Assembly (NCBI GenBank): GCA_003255025.1
Contig: QANY01008651.1
Location: 434,001-498,000, forward strand
Origin: Datisca glomerata
Taxonomy: Eukaryota; Streptophyta; Magnoliopsida; Cucurbitales; Datiscaceae
Direction: 5' to 3'
Length of the DNA: 64,000 bases
This document shows, piece after piece, positions 34,200 through 46,799 of this stretch (positions are counted from its first letter, which is position 1; each line of letters begins with the position of its first letter). The notes beneath the pieces are model-generated. The model ran no database searches, was not told the origin of the DNA, and saw only the letters and a program-made list of their open reading frames with translations. A program made the translations under genes and the position numbers.

Positions 34200-35983
34200 G
34201 GAGAAGTTCTGACTTCGTGAAATCTTATTGATTGTTTTGCATTCTTCGTTCTTCGTAGAACTTGATTCAATTTTCGCACCGACAACCACTTGTATGATTC
34301 AGAAGTATATATCTCAATAGGATGTCATCAGAAATTGAGTGTGAACTTTCAAAACAACAGAAGAAAAAAACATTTTTTCTCTTATTCCAGTAGATTTCGG
34401 CGGCAACAAAGAGGGGAGAGAGAAACTATTTTTCTTTGCTTTGTGTAATCACACGCTGTGATCAGGGTTGTGTCAACACACTTAAGGAGACAACCCTAAT
34501 GTCATCCCATATATAAAGATTATGAAATTTACACATATACCCCTATATTGTAAATTACCGAAATTCTCCTCCTTTTATTGTAATTGTCAAAATTTTACAT
34601 CTCTCTAGAGCCAATATTATGTCTAAATTCATCAATCCAAATTAATAATTAAATTAATCTCCATCAATTAGTTAATTAATTTCTTTTATTTACTAATTAT
34701 CTAATAGTTAGAAAATTATAATTAATTAATTTGAACATTATTTTTTGCTCTTCCCTACTTTAGTGACGATGGCCATTACATATGGGTTCAGGAAGTATAT
34801 TTTGGTCCAAAACACGTTTTTGGTCCAAAACACATTTTTGGTCCAAAACACATTTTTGGTCTAAAACACATTTTTGGTCCAAAACACGTTTTTTGTCCAA
34901 CTGATGTTGTTTCTCATTCACGTCCTTATGAATTACTCTTGAAACCGAATGGACCCATATGAATAAAGCTATAAGATTCAAATACTCGGTTAATTTATCT
35001 CTATAAATTTCTGAACTATATAATCCTGACATCGTACGACTTCACTATAGGTCCGATGCGAATCAACTATCAATTCATGAGCACTACACATTTCTGTTGT
35101 TGCAAATAAACACTTTTTATTTCACGGTCCACAAAATATTTTGCTATGTTACTCTTCGTGAATATCAGAAACAAGAGCGAGATGCAAAATTATCATTTTA
35201 CCCCTCTAATTATTATTTTTTTATCGCATTTTATTGACTGTGAATAAGAAATACATGATAGTGAATTGTCTCGCACAATTCACCATATCTTATTCAATGA
35301 TTCATTTCATCGAGTATCTGGCCAGGTTTATTTATTCACACATCCATCAATAAAGCATAAGGTGATATTGTTACATTTTACAATCTCGTAATGAATTTCA
35401 TATCTGTGAATCACGTAACTCCAACATACTTGAATCATGATCTCAATAGCCGAGATATTGTCCGGCAATTCTAACTCACTCCTACGGCGCATCAAAGACC
35501 GCAAGTAACTAAGTCAAGTTTCATATTCACCTCAGGATTAAGGTAATCATAAAAATATCCTTAAGTTGTAAACAATTAGATTTAGAGCTAGATAAACGAT
35601 TTTAGTCCAAACTAATTTATTACTAATTTATTCAACATATTTCATAACATGTCTAGGTCAACCGTTATAGTCTCCACTCTCATTCCCCAAGGCCGAATTC
35701 ATTTGGTTCAACCTAATAGTCGTAATCGAACTCGATTGCTCACTCGATCCAAAAACTGTGAATAATATTCTGAACTACTTCAGAAGGGTTTTGTCTGAAA
35801 GACCACTCAGTTTTTACTCTTCTTACGTTGACAATAGTTTCAGGATTTGAGTAAATTATGAACACACTTTAATTAATAGAAAAACTTTCATTCATTCTTT
35901 AAATTCAGTAGTACAAAATGTTTGAGAAATAACTAAATACTCATAAATAATTATTACACCCTATTTTATGGACATAATTCTAA
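34200..35983 (-). repeat. 5' LTR of copia C (inner end approximate)
   Basis: Outer end is clear: reverse strand TGTTAGAATTATGTCC at 35983, next to LINE sequence. A TATATA-type box on the minus strand lies near 34515. The inner end is set near 34200 by comparing the order of leader sequence with copia B; the primer site is too decayed to confirm. A second LTR copy is absent. Confidence 0.5.
34801..34890. repeat. Five 18-bp tandem repeats in the copia C LTR
   Basis: Five head-to-tail copies of tttggtccaaaacacrtt (34801-34818, 34819-34836, 34837-34854, 34855-34872, 34873-34890). Copies 1 and 5 carry G at the variable site; copies 2-4 carry A. Copy 4 has one extra C-to-T change. Confidence 0.95.
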
Positions 35984-38873
35984 CACGAACTCCTTTTGCT
36001 AAACAATTCTCTCCCCCATACGATACTTCGCCAAATATAAGAGCAATTTTGCTTTAGACTACAAGAGAGGAAATCAGATGAGTGGAAGTATTTGGTCTTT
36101 ACTACACGGGCCATCAAGCTCTCTGGGTGTTTAACAATTCTCCAACTCTAATTTACCAATAATGATTGGTTGAAAATTTCCAAGGATCTAAATCCAATCC
36201 CCCATAGGCTTTTGGCTTACATAAGATTTCCCACGATAACGAATGCATTTTCCTTTTGTGATTTGAGGAGACCCACCAAAAATTACCTCCTATTGAGAAT
36301 TGTTTTTCACGCCATATGCCCATTAAACCTCTAGCTTTCTCAATGATGTTTCTAAATAACATTTTCTCATTTGCACCCATCGAAGAAGGAAGACCCAAAT
36401 ATTTTTCATGGTACCTCGTCGTTCTGATCCCCAATAAGGAAGACTATTCATTTCTCGTACTCGCAGGAACATTTGGAGAGAGCCATCACCAATTTGCCAT
36501 AATTTATGCTTTGCCCGGATGCTCGGTTGTACAAGTCCAAGATACCTTTAATTATTTGGTAATTCCGCATATCAGCTCTATAAAAAAATTAAACTATCGT
36601 CAGCAAATAAAAGATGTGAGATACTGGTACTATGCCGACTGACTTTAGGGCAAATCAGCAAGTTATCCTGTTGAGCTTGTTTAATAAACGCAGAGAAACC
36701 TTCAGTGTAGAAAAAGAAAGGGTGAGAGAGGATCACCTTGACGGTTCTGTGGGATTATATTACCATGTACACAACCGTTAATGACAAAAGAGTAAGAGAC
36801 AGAGGAAACACATCTATGTATAAGCTCAATCCAGTGTTCAGTGAATCCCAATTTCCTCATGACGGCCATAAGAAAGCTCCATTTCACCCTGTCGTAAGCT
36901 TTACTGATATCAAGTTTAAGGGCTGCGAAGCCATACTTTCCTTTCTTCTTCCTATTAAGAGAATGTATCATTTCAAACGCCACGATAATATTATCGGAAA
37001 TGAGTCTACCCTTAACAAAATCATGCTTCAGAGACAATCTCTGGCAGAATAAGCTTAAGTCTGTTAGCTATAGCCTTGGGCATGATTTTGTAAATAACAG
37101 AGCATAGGCTAATGGGACAGTAATCCGCAATAGATTGAGGGTCATTACTTTTTGGAATTAGAACAATTAATGTTTTATTGAAATCACTAATATCCGACTT
37201 GTTAATGAGACAAGATAAGCATAGATTAGTAATATCCTTACCCACAATGTGCCAAAATTTCTGGAAGAAAAGCGCAGGGAAGCCGTTCATCCCCGGACTC
37301 TTCAATGGGTGCATACTCTAGAGAGCATCTGAGATTTCATTTTCAGTGAAAGGGGCCATCAACATATCATTCATCTGTTGGTAGACCTTTTGAGGTATGT
37401 TGTCCATGATCCTTGCTATATCTTTCCTGTCTCGGATTTGCACTAGTGAACATTTTCCTAAAGTAATTTTGGACCGCCCCAACTATCTCCTCCAACGATT
37501 CCGTTCAAATACCATCCGAGTTACATATTCCTTTAATAGTGTTTTTCTTCCGTCTCTCCGTAGCCTTTGAGTGGAAAAGGCCGTGTTTTTAGCTCCCAAT
37601 TTCAGCCAATCGACTCTCGATCTCAGCTTCCAGTATATTTCCTCTTGATTTTCCAGTGCAGAAATCTCCCTTTGGAGCATTTGAATCTCATCCCAATTAG
37701 AATCCGGACTAGTTTCTTCCAACAACGAACCCCGGCGAGCACGACTAACTACCAATTTCTTAGAAATTGACCGAAACTTCTTGGATCCCCACCATTTGAG
37801 AGAATTGAAGCAGAATTGAAGTTTTGAGTTGATATCCCCTGAATTTCTGCCACTGTTGCCGTTTCCAAAGAATTTTTAACTAAGCCCTCACACCCTGCTT
37901 CTTTTGACCATAAGGCTTCAAAGTGAAGTCTCCTACCGTGGCCCATAAGGTTTGGGGTGGGCTGCAACATTGGATCCTCTTTATCCAAATGTACAAGGAC
38001 CATTCTTTGGTCGAGGAGAAAAAACCAAGGTTCTCCACCCAGGCCCATTTAAAATAATCTGTCTGAGGTTCAGTAGCCATGACCCGGTCAAGTTTTTCTT
38101 TTATAAAACCCGACTCCTCCCTCTTATTATACCAAGTGAATTTTGGACCTTTTCATATAAGGTCACACAAAGAGCAGTAGTCCACAGCCCTTCTAAAACA
38201 TCTGTGGAAGGAGGGGATGGCCTCTCATCAGCGGTAGGAAGATTCAAGTTAGGACTTTGCACATGGGAGAATCGGTCTTAAAGCTTAGTTGAAGGTTACG
38301 GAAAAGGGAAAGGAAGTCTTTGGCTAGGGGGTCACCTCTCACCCGGTGGATAGGAAACGAAGAGCCAACCAGCGGTGGGGGAAAGACCTTATTCATTGAT
38401 CAGAGGGAGTTGATCAGGATAAAGCGTTTTCCATTCACTCCGCTGCTTCCAGGATTTCATTTAAATAACCAATTACCAACCAAGACCTATAATACAAATC
38501 ATTAACTCTTCTAAGTAGGTCCCAAGAATTATCTCTCCAAGAGGGGTTCGAGTTTCCATAGAAGCCCGTTAGTCTCCATATGAATCCATCCATTTACGTG
38601 ATACAAGCGCTAATATGGCCCAACGAGTAAGATTGGATTGAGACCGATAAGTCAATGACCCGAAAAAACACCAAGCTTCCACTAAGGCCATCTCTTTCTA
38701 CCACCAAGCCATTTCGAAAGCCCAATTTATTTTTCAAATTCTCAGCTTGCTGTTTTCCCACCTGTGTCACCATAATGAAAACCAAGGCAGGCATAGTACT
38801 TTGCACGATTTTGTGCAAAGCAGGAATGCTCAGGGCTTGCCCATACTCCACCATTCTAATTTAAAATTTTTAT
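35984..38873 (-). mobile_element. LINE H, 5' part of ORF2 (endonuclease and RT)
   Basis: Minus-strand L1-type ORF2. The start near 38873 corresponds to the usual MKILSWN opening, with ATG decayed to ATA and an early stop. Endonuclease (EEP) blocks: RALHKIV-like, VGKQQAENLKNKLGF, GFYGNSNPSWRDNSW, and a WYNKREE...LDRVMA region (about 38860-38080). RT blocks: PGMNGFPALFFQKFW, LIVLIPKSNDPQSI and YCPISLCSVIYKI, then [40 protein letters not shown] and KYLGLP (37314-36400). Sequence fades at 35984, where copia C was inserted. Frameshifts and stops make it inactive. Confidence 0.85.
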
Positions 38874-39740
38874 GGCGCACGACACAGCGGGCCCGGTCCC
38901 TCAACGACGAAATATCCCTATTAACTAAGAGCGTTTATGGTAATTTTCTCTGGGTGGGGAATTTTGGGGGGAATTTCCTCTTAGAAGGAGATTCATATAG
39001 AGAAAATGACATATATATATGTCGCTTTTCTAGTAATAAGTTAGAAATTGACCTAAAAAAAATTAAAATAGATAAATGATATTTTTCTAGTTAATTTAGT
39101 TATAATCTTTTATGATTTGTTTACAATACTCTTATCTCATGTTTCTACTCAGTTTTTTTTTTAATTTGAAAATTAATATCAACAAATCAAATATTTGAAA
39201 TTAATTTTAAAATATGTAATCACCAATAATTCCTATAACTACTCCTAAATTTATGAAATATTTGAAAGTTTTTAAGTAAATAATTAGATAAATGAAATAT
39301 CTAAAAAATATCAAATATTATTTTTTAAAGTCATATTTTTAAGTAAATAATTAGACTAAATTAATTTTATGAAAAAAGAAATATCACATACTAATTTTTT
39401 TAAAATGTATTTTATCTATTATTTTTAATAGGTAATTTAGAGCGTAAGTACATGATTGAAAAAAATATTGAAGAATATGTAAAAGAAAAACTAGCCATAA
39501 AAATTAGGAGAGAATTTGAGAAAAAATTAAATTAAAATCACAAACAAATTTTCACTATAATCTCTCATAAATAAAACAAATTGATAATAAATAAGATAAA
39601 AATATTTTAGACAACTAATACTTTTTCAAATCATTCTAACTAAAAAATAATCATTTATTTATTACTATATTTTTTAGATTATTTTTTAATTCAGTATCAT
39701 GAAAATGTCTATTTATTAGGATTTCTGATTCAGATATAAG
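38874..39740. other. AT-rich spacer between LINE ORF2 start and possible ORF1 tail
   Basis: No coding sequence. Very AT-rich from 39060. It may be an insertion between the two LINE ORFs, but I found no terminal repeats or target duplication. Confidence 0.4.
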
Positions 39741-39749
39741 GGTGGTTAG

Positions 39750-40020
39750 TTGCCCATTTCAATCTGTTTTCTCAGGCCCACTTTGTTCTTTTCTCCGTTT
39801 CCATTCGGCAACATAATTCGGCCCAAAATTCTCCTTTTTACCACATTCAATATCCATATTGCTGCTTTGGGCTTCTACTTTGGGACCCAAAGGTGCTGGA
39901 GTAATTGCGAAGTCCGGACCCGATTTCTCTAAAGGGTCAGTCGAATTACTCTTTAAAGTGGGTGACCCATCCACATTTTTAATTTCGGAACCCCGTGGAC
40001 CACTCTTCAATTTGTTGATG
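39750..40020 (-). pseudogene. Possible LINE ORF1 C-terminal tail
   Basis: Minus-strand open stretch with a low-complexity Gly/Pro/Ser-rich composition (KSGPRGSEI, GPDFAITPAPLGPKVEA), like the variable tails of plant L1 ORF1 proteins. It lies upstream of LINE H ORF2 on the same strand, where ORF1 would be expected. No zinc knuckle or DUF4283 block is visible. Confidence 0.3.
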
Positions 40021-40660
40021 ACCGATACTTTCAGATTTATTTTATCATAAATAAAAATTGGACTAAATTATCATTGGACTAAAAATGATACTTTCAGATT
40101 TATTTGCTTTTGTATTTTTAGACTATATTATCATTGTCTAAATGTTTGAATTAAATTATGTTATAATTTTAAATTAAATTTTTATTTACGTTGGATGTAA
40201 CATGAATTGAATTTAAAAATATTATATTTTGAAATTATTGTTTACTTGTAAAATTTAATTTCATAAAAATTGATAGATTCTGGACCTGTATCATGATGTT
40301 TTGTAAAATAAATAATTTTAAAATATTATGGGATGTTTAAAAAACAAATGAGAGCGTGATTAAATTTAAACTTATTACCGGTAATTTTCTTCACGGTTAG
40401 AAACCACCTCAAAAAGTCACACAAAAAAACATTTTATGTTTGACGGCAGTTATAAGCCGCCACAATTAATCAAAAACTCAATCAAGCAATTAATCAGTGT
40501 AAAATTATAAAAAAAAACATCAAATTTATTTTCCGTTTAATCCCAGAAATAACATTGCCATTAATATTATTTTTCTTGGATGACATTAATATGTAATTAT
40601 GGTCAAATAAGCATTAAAACCTCAATCACTAACCGCTGGCATTTCCATAACATAACAAAC
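40021..40660. other. AT-rich upstream region of the PDI gene
   Basis: No gene. A short GGCAGTTATAAGCCGCC stretch near 40445 recalls CACTA subterminal repeats but stands alone. The proximal promoter begins at the right end. Confidence 0.45.
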
Positions 40661-40667
40661 CCCAAGC

Positions 40668-40673
40668 GACGTC
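40668..40673. promoter_or_regulatory. C-box-like GACGTC upstream of the PDI gene
   Basis: GCGACGTCG palindrome about 50 bp upstream of the TATA-like box. ACGT-core palindromes are bound by plant bZIP factors, and PDI genes are commonly induced in ER stress by bZIP28/bZIP60 (family knowledge). A role here is inference. I did not find a canonical CCAAT-N10-CACG ERSE. Confidence 0.35.
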
Positions 40674-40716
40674 GTTGAGATCATTGACTCTCCTTCGCCA
40701 ATCCCCATTCACCCTC

Positions 40717-40723
40717 TATAAAC
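40717..40723 (+). promoter_or_regulatory. TATA box of the PDI gene
   Basis: CTATAAA, about 60 bp before the start codon, which would place transcription start near 40750 with a short CT-rich leader. Confidence 0.55.
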
Positions 40724-40783
40724 CCTACTCAGTCAGATCTCTGTCTACCTCTCCATTTCGATCTGATCCAACTCAGTTTCATA

Positions 40784-43700
40784 ATGGCGAGTCGACTCGT
40801 TCTCGCTCTATCGCTCGCCGCTCTTCTCCTCTTCTCCAATTCAGTTCTATGCAAAGAGTCGAAGATCAACGACATTGATGACGACGATGAAGATCTTAGT
40901 TTCCTCGAGGAACCAGATGAGAAAACCCACGGCGTTGACGACTATCCAGATACTGGAGAGGTCGACTATGATCGTGCTGACGACGATGACTTCGATAACT
41001 TCTCTGACTTTGAGGAGACGGAGGCCGATCGTGATGCACACAAAGAACCTGAGGTGGATGACAAGGACGTCGTTGTCTTGAAGGAGGGGAATTTCAGCGA
41101 GTTCATGGGGAAGAACCGTTTCGTGATGGTGGAGTTTTATGCGCCATGGTGCGGCCACTGCCAGGCGCTAGCGCCAGAGTACGCCGCTGCCGCTACTGCA
41201 TTGAAAGGCGAGGATGTGGTTTTGGCGAAGGTTGATGCGACGGAGGAGAACGAGCTGGCTCAGAAATATGATGTGCAAGGGTTTCCTACTGTGTATTTCT
41301 TCGTTGACGGTGATCACAAGCCTTATCCTGGCCAGCGGACGAAGTAAGTGTTAGTTTATTTCGATTCTAAAATTCCCTCAGATTATTTTTGTATGAGCAT
41401 GAGAATTTGTTACGAACATTTTAGTTCGTTACAAAATTGAGTTTTTTGTCATTTCCTTTGGACCTGGGAGAACAATTTTTTTTATGCACTGAAAATCATG
41501 AGAAAATCTTGACGCCTTTTTAACACTTAGTTGAGGCTAATGACTTCGTTGCCCTCCAATCAGGGATGCTATCGTGACCTGGATCAAGAAGAAGATCGGA
41601 CCTGGTATATACAACATAACCACATTGGAGGATGCTGAACGCATATTGACTTCTGAAAGTAAAGTTGTTCTCGGCTACTTGAACTCTTTGGTGGTGAGTT
41701 TTACCGTCCAGCACATTATTTTTCATGTATGATGCAATTTCATATTCGATAGGATCTGACTGCTGAATTTTCGCTGACTCGTGGTAATATGTCTGTTTAG
41801 CTCTAAAGTTTGAAATCATGGACATTGTTCAATTTGATTTGATATGCATGAGATTTTGAGTGTTATAAGTTATAACATTGAATGGTTCTTGAAATATTTT
41901 ATACGAAAACATTTTACAGTTATTGTTTATGATTTTACTTTTTAAGAAATCCTGGAGATAAGTAATCTTCATTTTACAAGTTTGTTTGTCGGCGATTTTA
42001 ACGTACTTCTCTTCACGTAGGGTTAGCAGCTAAGATGGAGCCTTTTACTTCTTCCTTATTCTTTATTATCCTATATATAGGGTCCTGAAAGTGATGAACT
42101 TGCTGCTGCATCTAGACTAGAGGATGATATCAACTTCTACCAAACAGTGAACTCTGATGTGGCAAAGATTTTCCACATTGACTCTGATGCCAAACGCCCA
42201 GCTTTGGTCCTTCTTAAAAAGGAGGCTGAGAAAGTGAACCATTTTGGTTAGTTCTTATTAATATTTTTTGAGAATTGTAAATCTCCGTGTAGCATTATTT
42301 CTAATTCGATTTCTCATTGATGTAGATGGTAAATTTGTGAAGTCTGCACTATCGGAATTTGTATTTTCCAACAAGCTCCCTTTGGTGACGATATTCACTA
42401 GGGAAACTGCTCCTCTAATTTTTGAAAGCTCAATTAAGAAACAGGTAATACAGTTTTACTTATGCTGCTTGTAGTAGCATTCAGGCTAAATATCTTTTTC
42501 CATATGAGATTCATTATAATCATTGTGGAATTAACAGTCTATATGCGTTATTTGGCACCCAGCTGATTCTGTTTGCCAACTCAAACGACTCAGAGAAAGT
42601 TATCCCACCATTTCAAGAGGCAGCCAAATTTTTCAAGGGAAAGGTATTGTTGTTGAAACTAAGCTTAAACGTTTCCTTTTTCTTTCAATGGACTTCCTGC
42701 ACTTTGGAAGCTTTCATGAGAAACATTTCAGTTTACAGGAATCTCAAAATTTTTAAATTCAGAAAAAAATTTCATGGCTGTTTTTAATGTTGAAAATGAT
42801 TTGCTACTTGTAAAGAAAATCTCTAAAGTGGTGGAGGATTTGATTGATAAAAGATATGTAATGGAAAACTATAGGAAATTCATTGGGAAATCTTGGAGAT
42901 TGAAAAAAATTAGTAAGATAGTCTGATCATGAAATTCATTGACGTTAAATGATTTCAGAGACTCAATTATTGGGTGTACATTGTCCTTCATTTGGTTGTT
43001 CTCTGTCTTTGGATAATGTTGCATTTACTTCTCTCATAATTTAAAAGTGACTTGACTGCTTTTGAGATATGTATTTTCTTTTTAATCTAATCTGAAACTT
43101 AATTACCATTACTATGCTTCTCTAATAGCGATTTACTGCAGCTTATCTTTGTTTATGTGGAAATGGATAATGAAGATGTTGGAAGGCCTGTGTCAGAATA
43201 TTTTGGCATCAGTGGGGATACCCCCAAGGTAATATACTCTATTTTGTACTGTGAATATATTTATACTGGTTTGGTCAATTATGCAGTGATTTCCGAGTGT
43301 TGGGAAACCTGAAAATTGTTTTTTTCATTTAGGTTCTTGGATACACTGGAAATGATGATGCCAAGAAATTTGTGCTCGATGTTGAATTGACGTTGGATAG
43401 TATTAAGGTCTGGCAATCTCTCTCTTTCAATCTCTCAAAGTTGTCTGGTACTTCAATGATAAGCTTGCAGGACACAGCTTTCAGCTTAATGATTCGAGTT
43501 TTCTCATTTCCCTAGGCTTTTGGGGAGAATTTCTTGGAAGACAAGCTAAAACCATTTTATAAATCGGATCCCATTCCAGAAACTGTAAGTTCACTAAAAT
43601 GTCATATTCCTGCAAATGACTTTTCATCTCCGTTCTCTAATATTTACTTTCTCCTATTTTATTGATGCAGAATGATGGAGATGTCAAAATAATTGTCGGG

Positions 43701-44583
43701 AATAACTTCGATGAGATTGTTCTTGATGAGTCAAAGGATGTTCTCCTTGAGGTACTATTGATTGTCATAAAAGAATGCCTGCATATATAGTAAATTGCCC
43801 TTGTAAGTTGGATCACTAATTTGTTTTTTTCTTCCAGATTTATGCTCCTTGGTGTGGGCATTGCCAATCACTGGAACCAACATACAACAAGCTTGCCAAA
43901 CATTTACGGGGGATTGATTCGCTTGTTATAGCCAAGATGGATGGAACAACAAATGAGCATCCAAGGGCAAAGGTAATCCAAATTTAAATAGTCTGCAGTT
44001 TCCGATGATTTGTTTTCTAACCAATTCCTCCTGCCTATTGGCTTTTATTATTCTGGACTGTCTACAGTTGAAAATATCAGTCTCGAAGATTTCACGTAAT
44101 AGTATAATTCCTTTTCTGCTTTTGGTCTTCTATATCTCGTACTCTGAATGATCCAAGGTTCAGTTTGCTTTTATTTTGATGCACTATCATCTGATTTTGG
44201 GAGTTAAGACATGAAAAAAACTAAGCTATTTCTTTACTTTTTGCAGTCTGATGGGTTCCCAACTATTCTCTTTTTCCCGGCTGGTAATAAGAGCTTTGAT
44301 CCAGTGAGTGTCATTGTTATTGTTTTCCTCATTCTGCTGTAGCATATATTTTTGTACTGTGCTTTTTTATTGTCTGGACGTGACGAAGAAATTCTGGTTT
44401 TTCGTGTTACAGATCACTGTCGATACTGACCGCACGGTTGTTGCACTGTACAAATTCATCAAGAAACATGCATCAATCCCCTTTAAGCTCGAGAAGGCGT
44501 CTTCATCATCCCCGAAAACTGAAGGCACTGATGCCACTGAGAGCCAGAAAAGCAGCAACACTGACGTGAAGGATGAATTGTGA
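40784..44583 (+). CDS. PDIL1-4: Protein disulfide isomerase, PDIL1-4/1-3 type (12 exons)
   Basis: ER-lumen thiol oxidoreductase that makes and rearranges disulfides in secretory proteins. Exons: 40784-41343, 41564-41693, 42081-42246, 42326-42444, 42563-42643, 43142-43228, 43333-43407, 43516-43584, 43671-43751, 43838-43972, 44247-44303, 44413-44583; all GT-AG and in phase, giving 576 residues (Arabidopsis PDIL1-4 is of similar length). Order: signal peptide ([17 protein letters not shown]), a long Asp/Glu-rich segment typical of this subgroup, thioredoxin domain a ([16 protein letters not shown]), two redox-inactive domains (b, b'), domain a' ([16 protein letters not shown], with [10 protein letters not shown]), and a Ser/Lys-rich tail ending KDEL for ER retrieval. 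Both CGHC sites are intact and no stop interrupts it. The choice between PDIL1-4 and PDIL1-3 is not certain. Confidence 0.95.
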
Positions 44584-46155
44584 TGCTTATAGTTTCGCTA
44601 ACTTATGTGGATCAAGTGCCATTAGTATTGATAGTTTTCAGGATGAAGATGAAGTAGGCTAAGAGAGGAAGAAAAGTATTGCAATTTGTAAACCGAACAT
44701 TTTCCTTGCTCTCAATTAAAGAGAGGAAAAAAGAGCAGAGATAAATGAAGTTTCGTGTTCTAGCTTTTCATTTTTGACTATGCATTGTCCTATTAGGAAA
44801 AAAAATTGTGTTTAGTTATTAATAAGTGCTATTAATTGTGTTTGAGATTCTTGAGATTTAGAGTTTGACTTATATTTCATAATTCGGTAGAATTGCAACT
44901 TTGAAAATAAATCTTTGAATATATTTGAATGTTTTTTTTTATTTCCCACTTGCAATTCGAGGAACATAGGGTTAGAAATTTTCTGTTCTCCTTTATACTG
45001 TTTAAATATGTTTGGGTAAGTTGATATATTGTAAAAAAAAATAAAAAAAGTATACGAGAGGCGGATTACTAAAGCTGGAAACAAGCTTGACAACATATGC
45101 TCCCACTTCCTTTGAAAGTTGACATTTAACTCGGATTTTTTCTATACTCTTTTATGTTCTTCGATCTTTCCCTAACGTTCGTTTCCCTAACATTCCTGAC
45201 TACTACAGAACGATCGATAATTTTGTCATAAAAGCTCTACTCTTCCTCACTCCACACACGAACACGATACACAAAAGTAATGAAAGTTGCTTTTGACAGA
45301 CTAATTTGCCCTCATTTGTTTTTGGTTTTTTCATTTTTGAGTAACCTAGATGTTCGTGCAATTATACAGTATAATAGAATTGGTACACCGTGCCCTCAAA
45401 AGTTTTTTTAACACAAGTTAAGATAAATGATTGAATTCAACACTAAAGATATGATCTCAAAGAATTGTTTACATTCAAAGAGACCCTAATCCAATACCTA
45501 GAAACAAACCTTTAAGTCTAAGGCTTGGCTGACCTGTCGAGGTATTCCCCTTAATTGTTTTTTTCCGAAATTTACATTAACTTAGTTATTTATTAGATTT
45601 TCACTTTGTTTGAAAAGTGTGCTTAGTTCATAAAATATTTTGAATATATTGGGATCTATGCAAATAATTTTTGAACGAGATTAATATTTTTTTTAGTTGT
45701 TTGGCTTCAATTGAGTGTAAAAAGGATATTAAGATGTGAAATGAAAATTTGCTGTTTTTTTCAGTTTTCTTTATTTCCACATCAATTCCTATCCTTCCTT
45801 TTGTTCATGTAATATATATTATCAAGTAAAAACGCCCCTACCTTGACTCTTCATTACAATCAAGCTCCATTCACTGCTTCTTCTTCTTTTACTAATTTAG
45901 TAAATGCATTTTAAATTTTTTGGAATTAATCATCATGTTGTATAAAATCAGTTAGTTTTGAAGTCCTTTTTTAATTATGATTTTATATTGTAAATTGGAG
46001 AGAGTGTCGTTTACATATTGAGAAACAAACCTAAAGGAACTCATTTCAAGATGATAAACAAAATGAGTAAGAAAATATATGTAAATATTGTGCGTGGAAA
46101 TTATAAAACTAGTATATCTTGTGCAACAAATAACTTAATTACAAAAAAAAAATTA
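44584..46155. other. PDI 3' UTR and AT-rich spacer
   Basis: 3' UTR starts at 44584; AATTAAA near 44716 and ATAAATGA near 44740 are candidate poly(A) signals. The rest is AT-rich with no supported gene up to element D. Confidence 0.55.
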
Positions 46156-46160
46156 GAGTG
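46156..46160. repeat. Target-site duplication of element D (partner 55018-55022)
   Basis: GAGTG on both sides of element D, a perfect 5-bp match. Confidence 0.9.
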
Positions 46161-46758
46161 TGTTTCGAGGAAGAATTCTGAACCGGACCGGGTCATGAAT
46201 GGAGAGTGGTCTAGTCATCGAAAATCCCTTGGGAATGTGGAGATCTAGCACGGAGGGAAGAATGAGCATCATTAGCGGGCTAGACGGTGACAACCGCTAA
46301 AAACGCACCTCCTTGAGCTTACCAAGGAGAGGGAGAGGGAGAGAGAGCCTCCAAATATGTGTGTATAATGTCTAAAATATCCAACTTCATTCAATGCGAG
46401 TGTTAAACACCTTTATATAGAAAGTAAGGGGTAAACCCTATTTTATGATTGGCCACTCAATGATTGTCAAGTGTAAGTAGAGGCCAACGTATAGGACGCT
46501 GCCACGTGTTCCTAGGTTCATCCTCAACGAGACGGTGGTGCATCTAAGCCTACTAAGGAGGTCATGACGGCGGACCGACACGACAAGCCTCATCCTAATC
46601 TTACCAAGCCGTATGCATCCAATTCATTCTCAAGACGGTAAGAGTCCATCCAAATCTTGTCACATGACTTGATGGTTACAGATAGATAATCATAGAAGTC
46701 TGACCAGTGCGGGTGGACCCAGCGGGTACGTCCAGAGTAGAAAATTCATGTATAAACG
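46161..46758 (-). repeat. 3' LTR of element D
   Basis: 598 bp, matching 54408-55017 throughout, including GAATTCTGAACCGG, the GGAGAGGGAGAGGGAGAGAG tract and the terminal AGAAAATTCA..TATAAAC. Confidence 0.88.
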
Positions 46759-46799
46759 TTAGCTCCATGTGCAAGTTCATGAGACAATGTAAATAATAA

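Larger units (their letters stand above)
30828..35983 (-). mobile_element. Copia element C, internally and terminally deleted
   Basis: Minus-strand Ty1/copia element inserted in LINE H. It starts at 35983 with TGTTAGAATTATGTCC (reverse strand), followed by a long LTR, a leader and gag (32300-31500). Then, without protease or integrase, a short RT N-terminal fragment runs to 30828. RT core, RNase H and 3' LTR are missing. Sequence between gag and RT (31500-31300) shows no integrase motifs. Its left end joins the LINE sequence directly, so the 3' part was lost together with a little of the LINE. Confidence 0.7.

Noticed and set aside
34801..34890. CRISPR-like array
   Set aside because: The 18-bp units are directly adjacent without spacers, in a plant retrotransposon LTR.
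37952..38281. 109-codon plus-strand frame as a gene
   Set aside because: Antisense to LINE H endonuclease sequence.
40435..40465. Other end of the CACTA element (GGCAGTTATAAGCCGCC)
   Set aside because: No CTTGTAGTG terminus next to it, and it is 12 kb away across several unrelated elements.
40847..41158. 103-codon minus-strand frame
   Set aside because: Antisense shadow of PDI exon 1; the acidic Asp/Glu codons read as Val/Ile on the other strand.
42465..42475. CTTGTAGTA as a CACTA terminus
   Set aside because: Single short match inside a PDI intron, without subterminal repeats.
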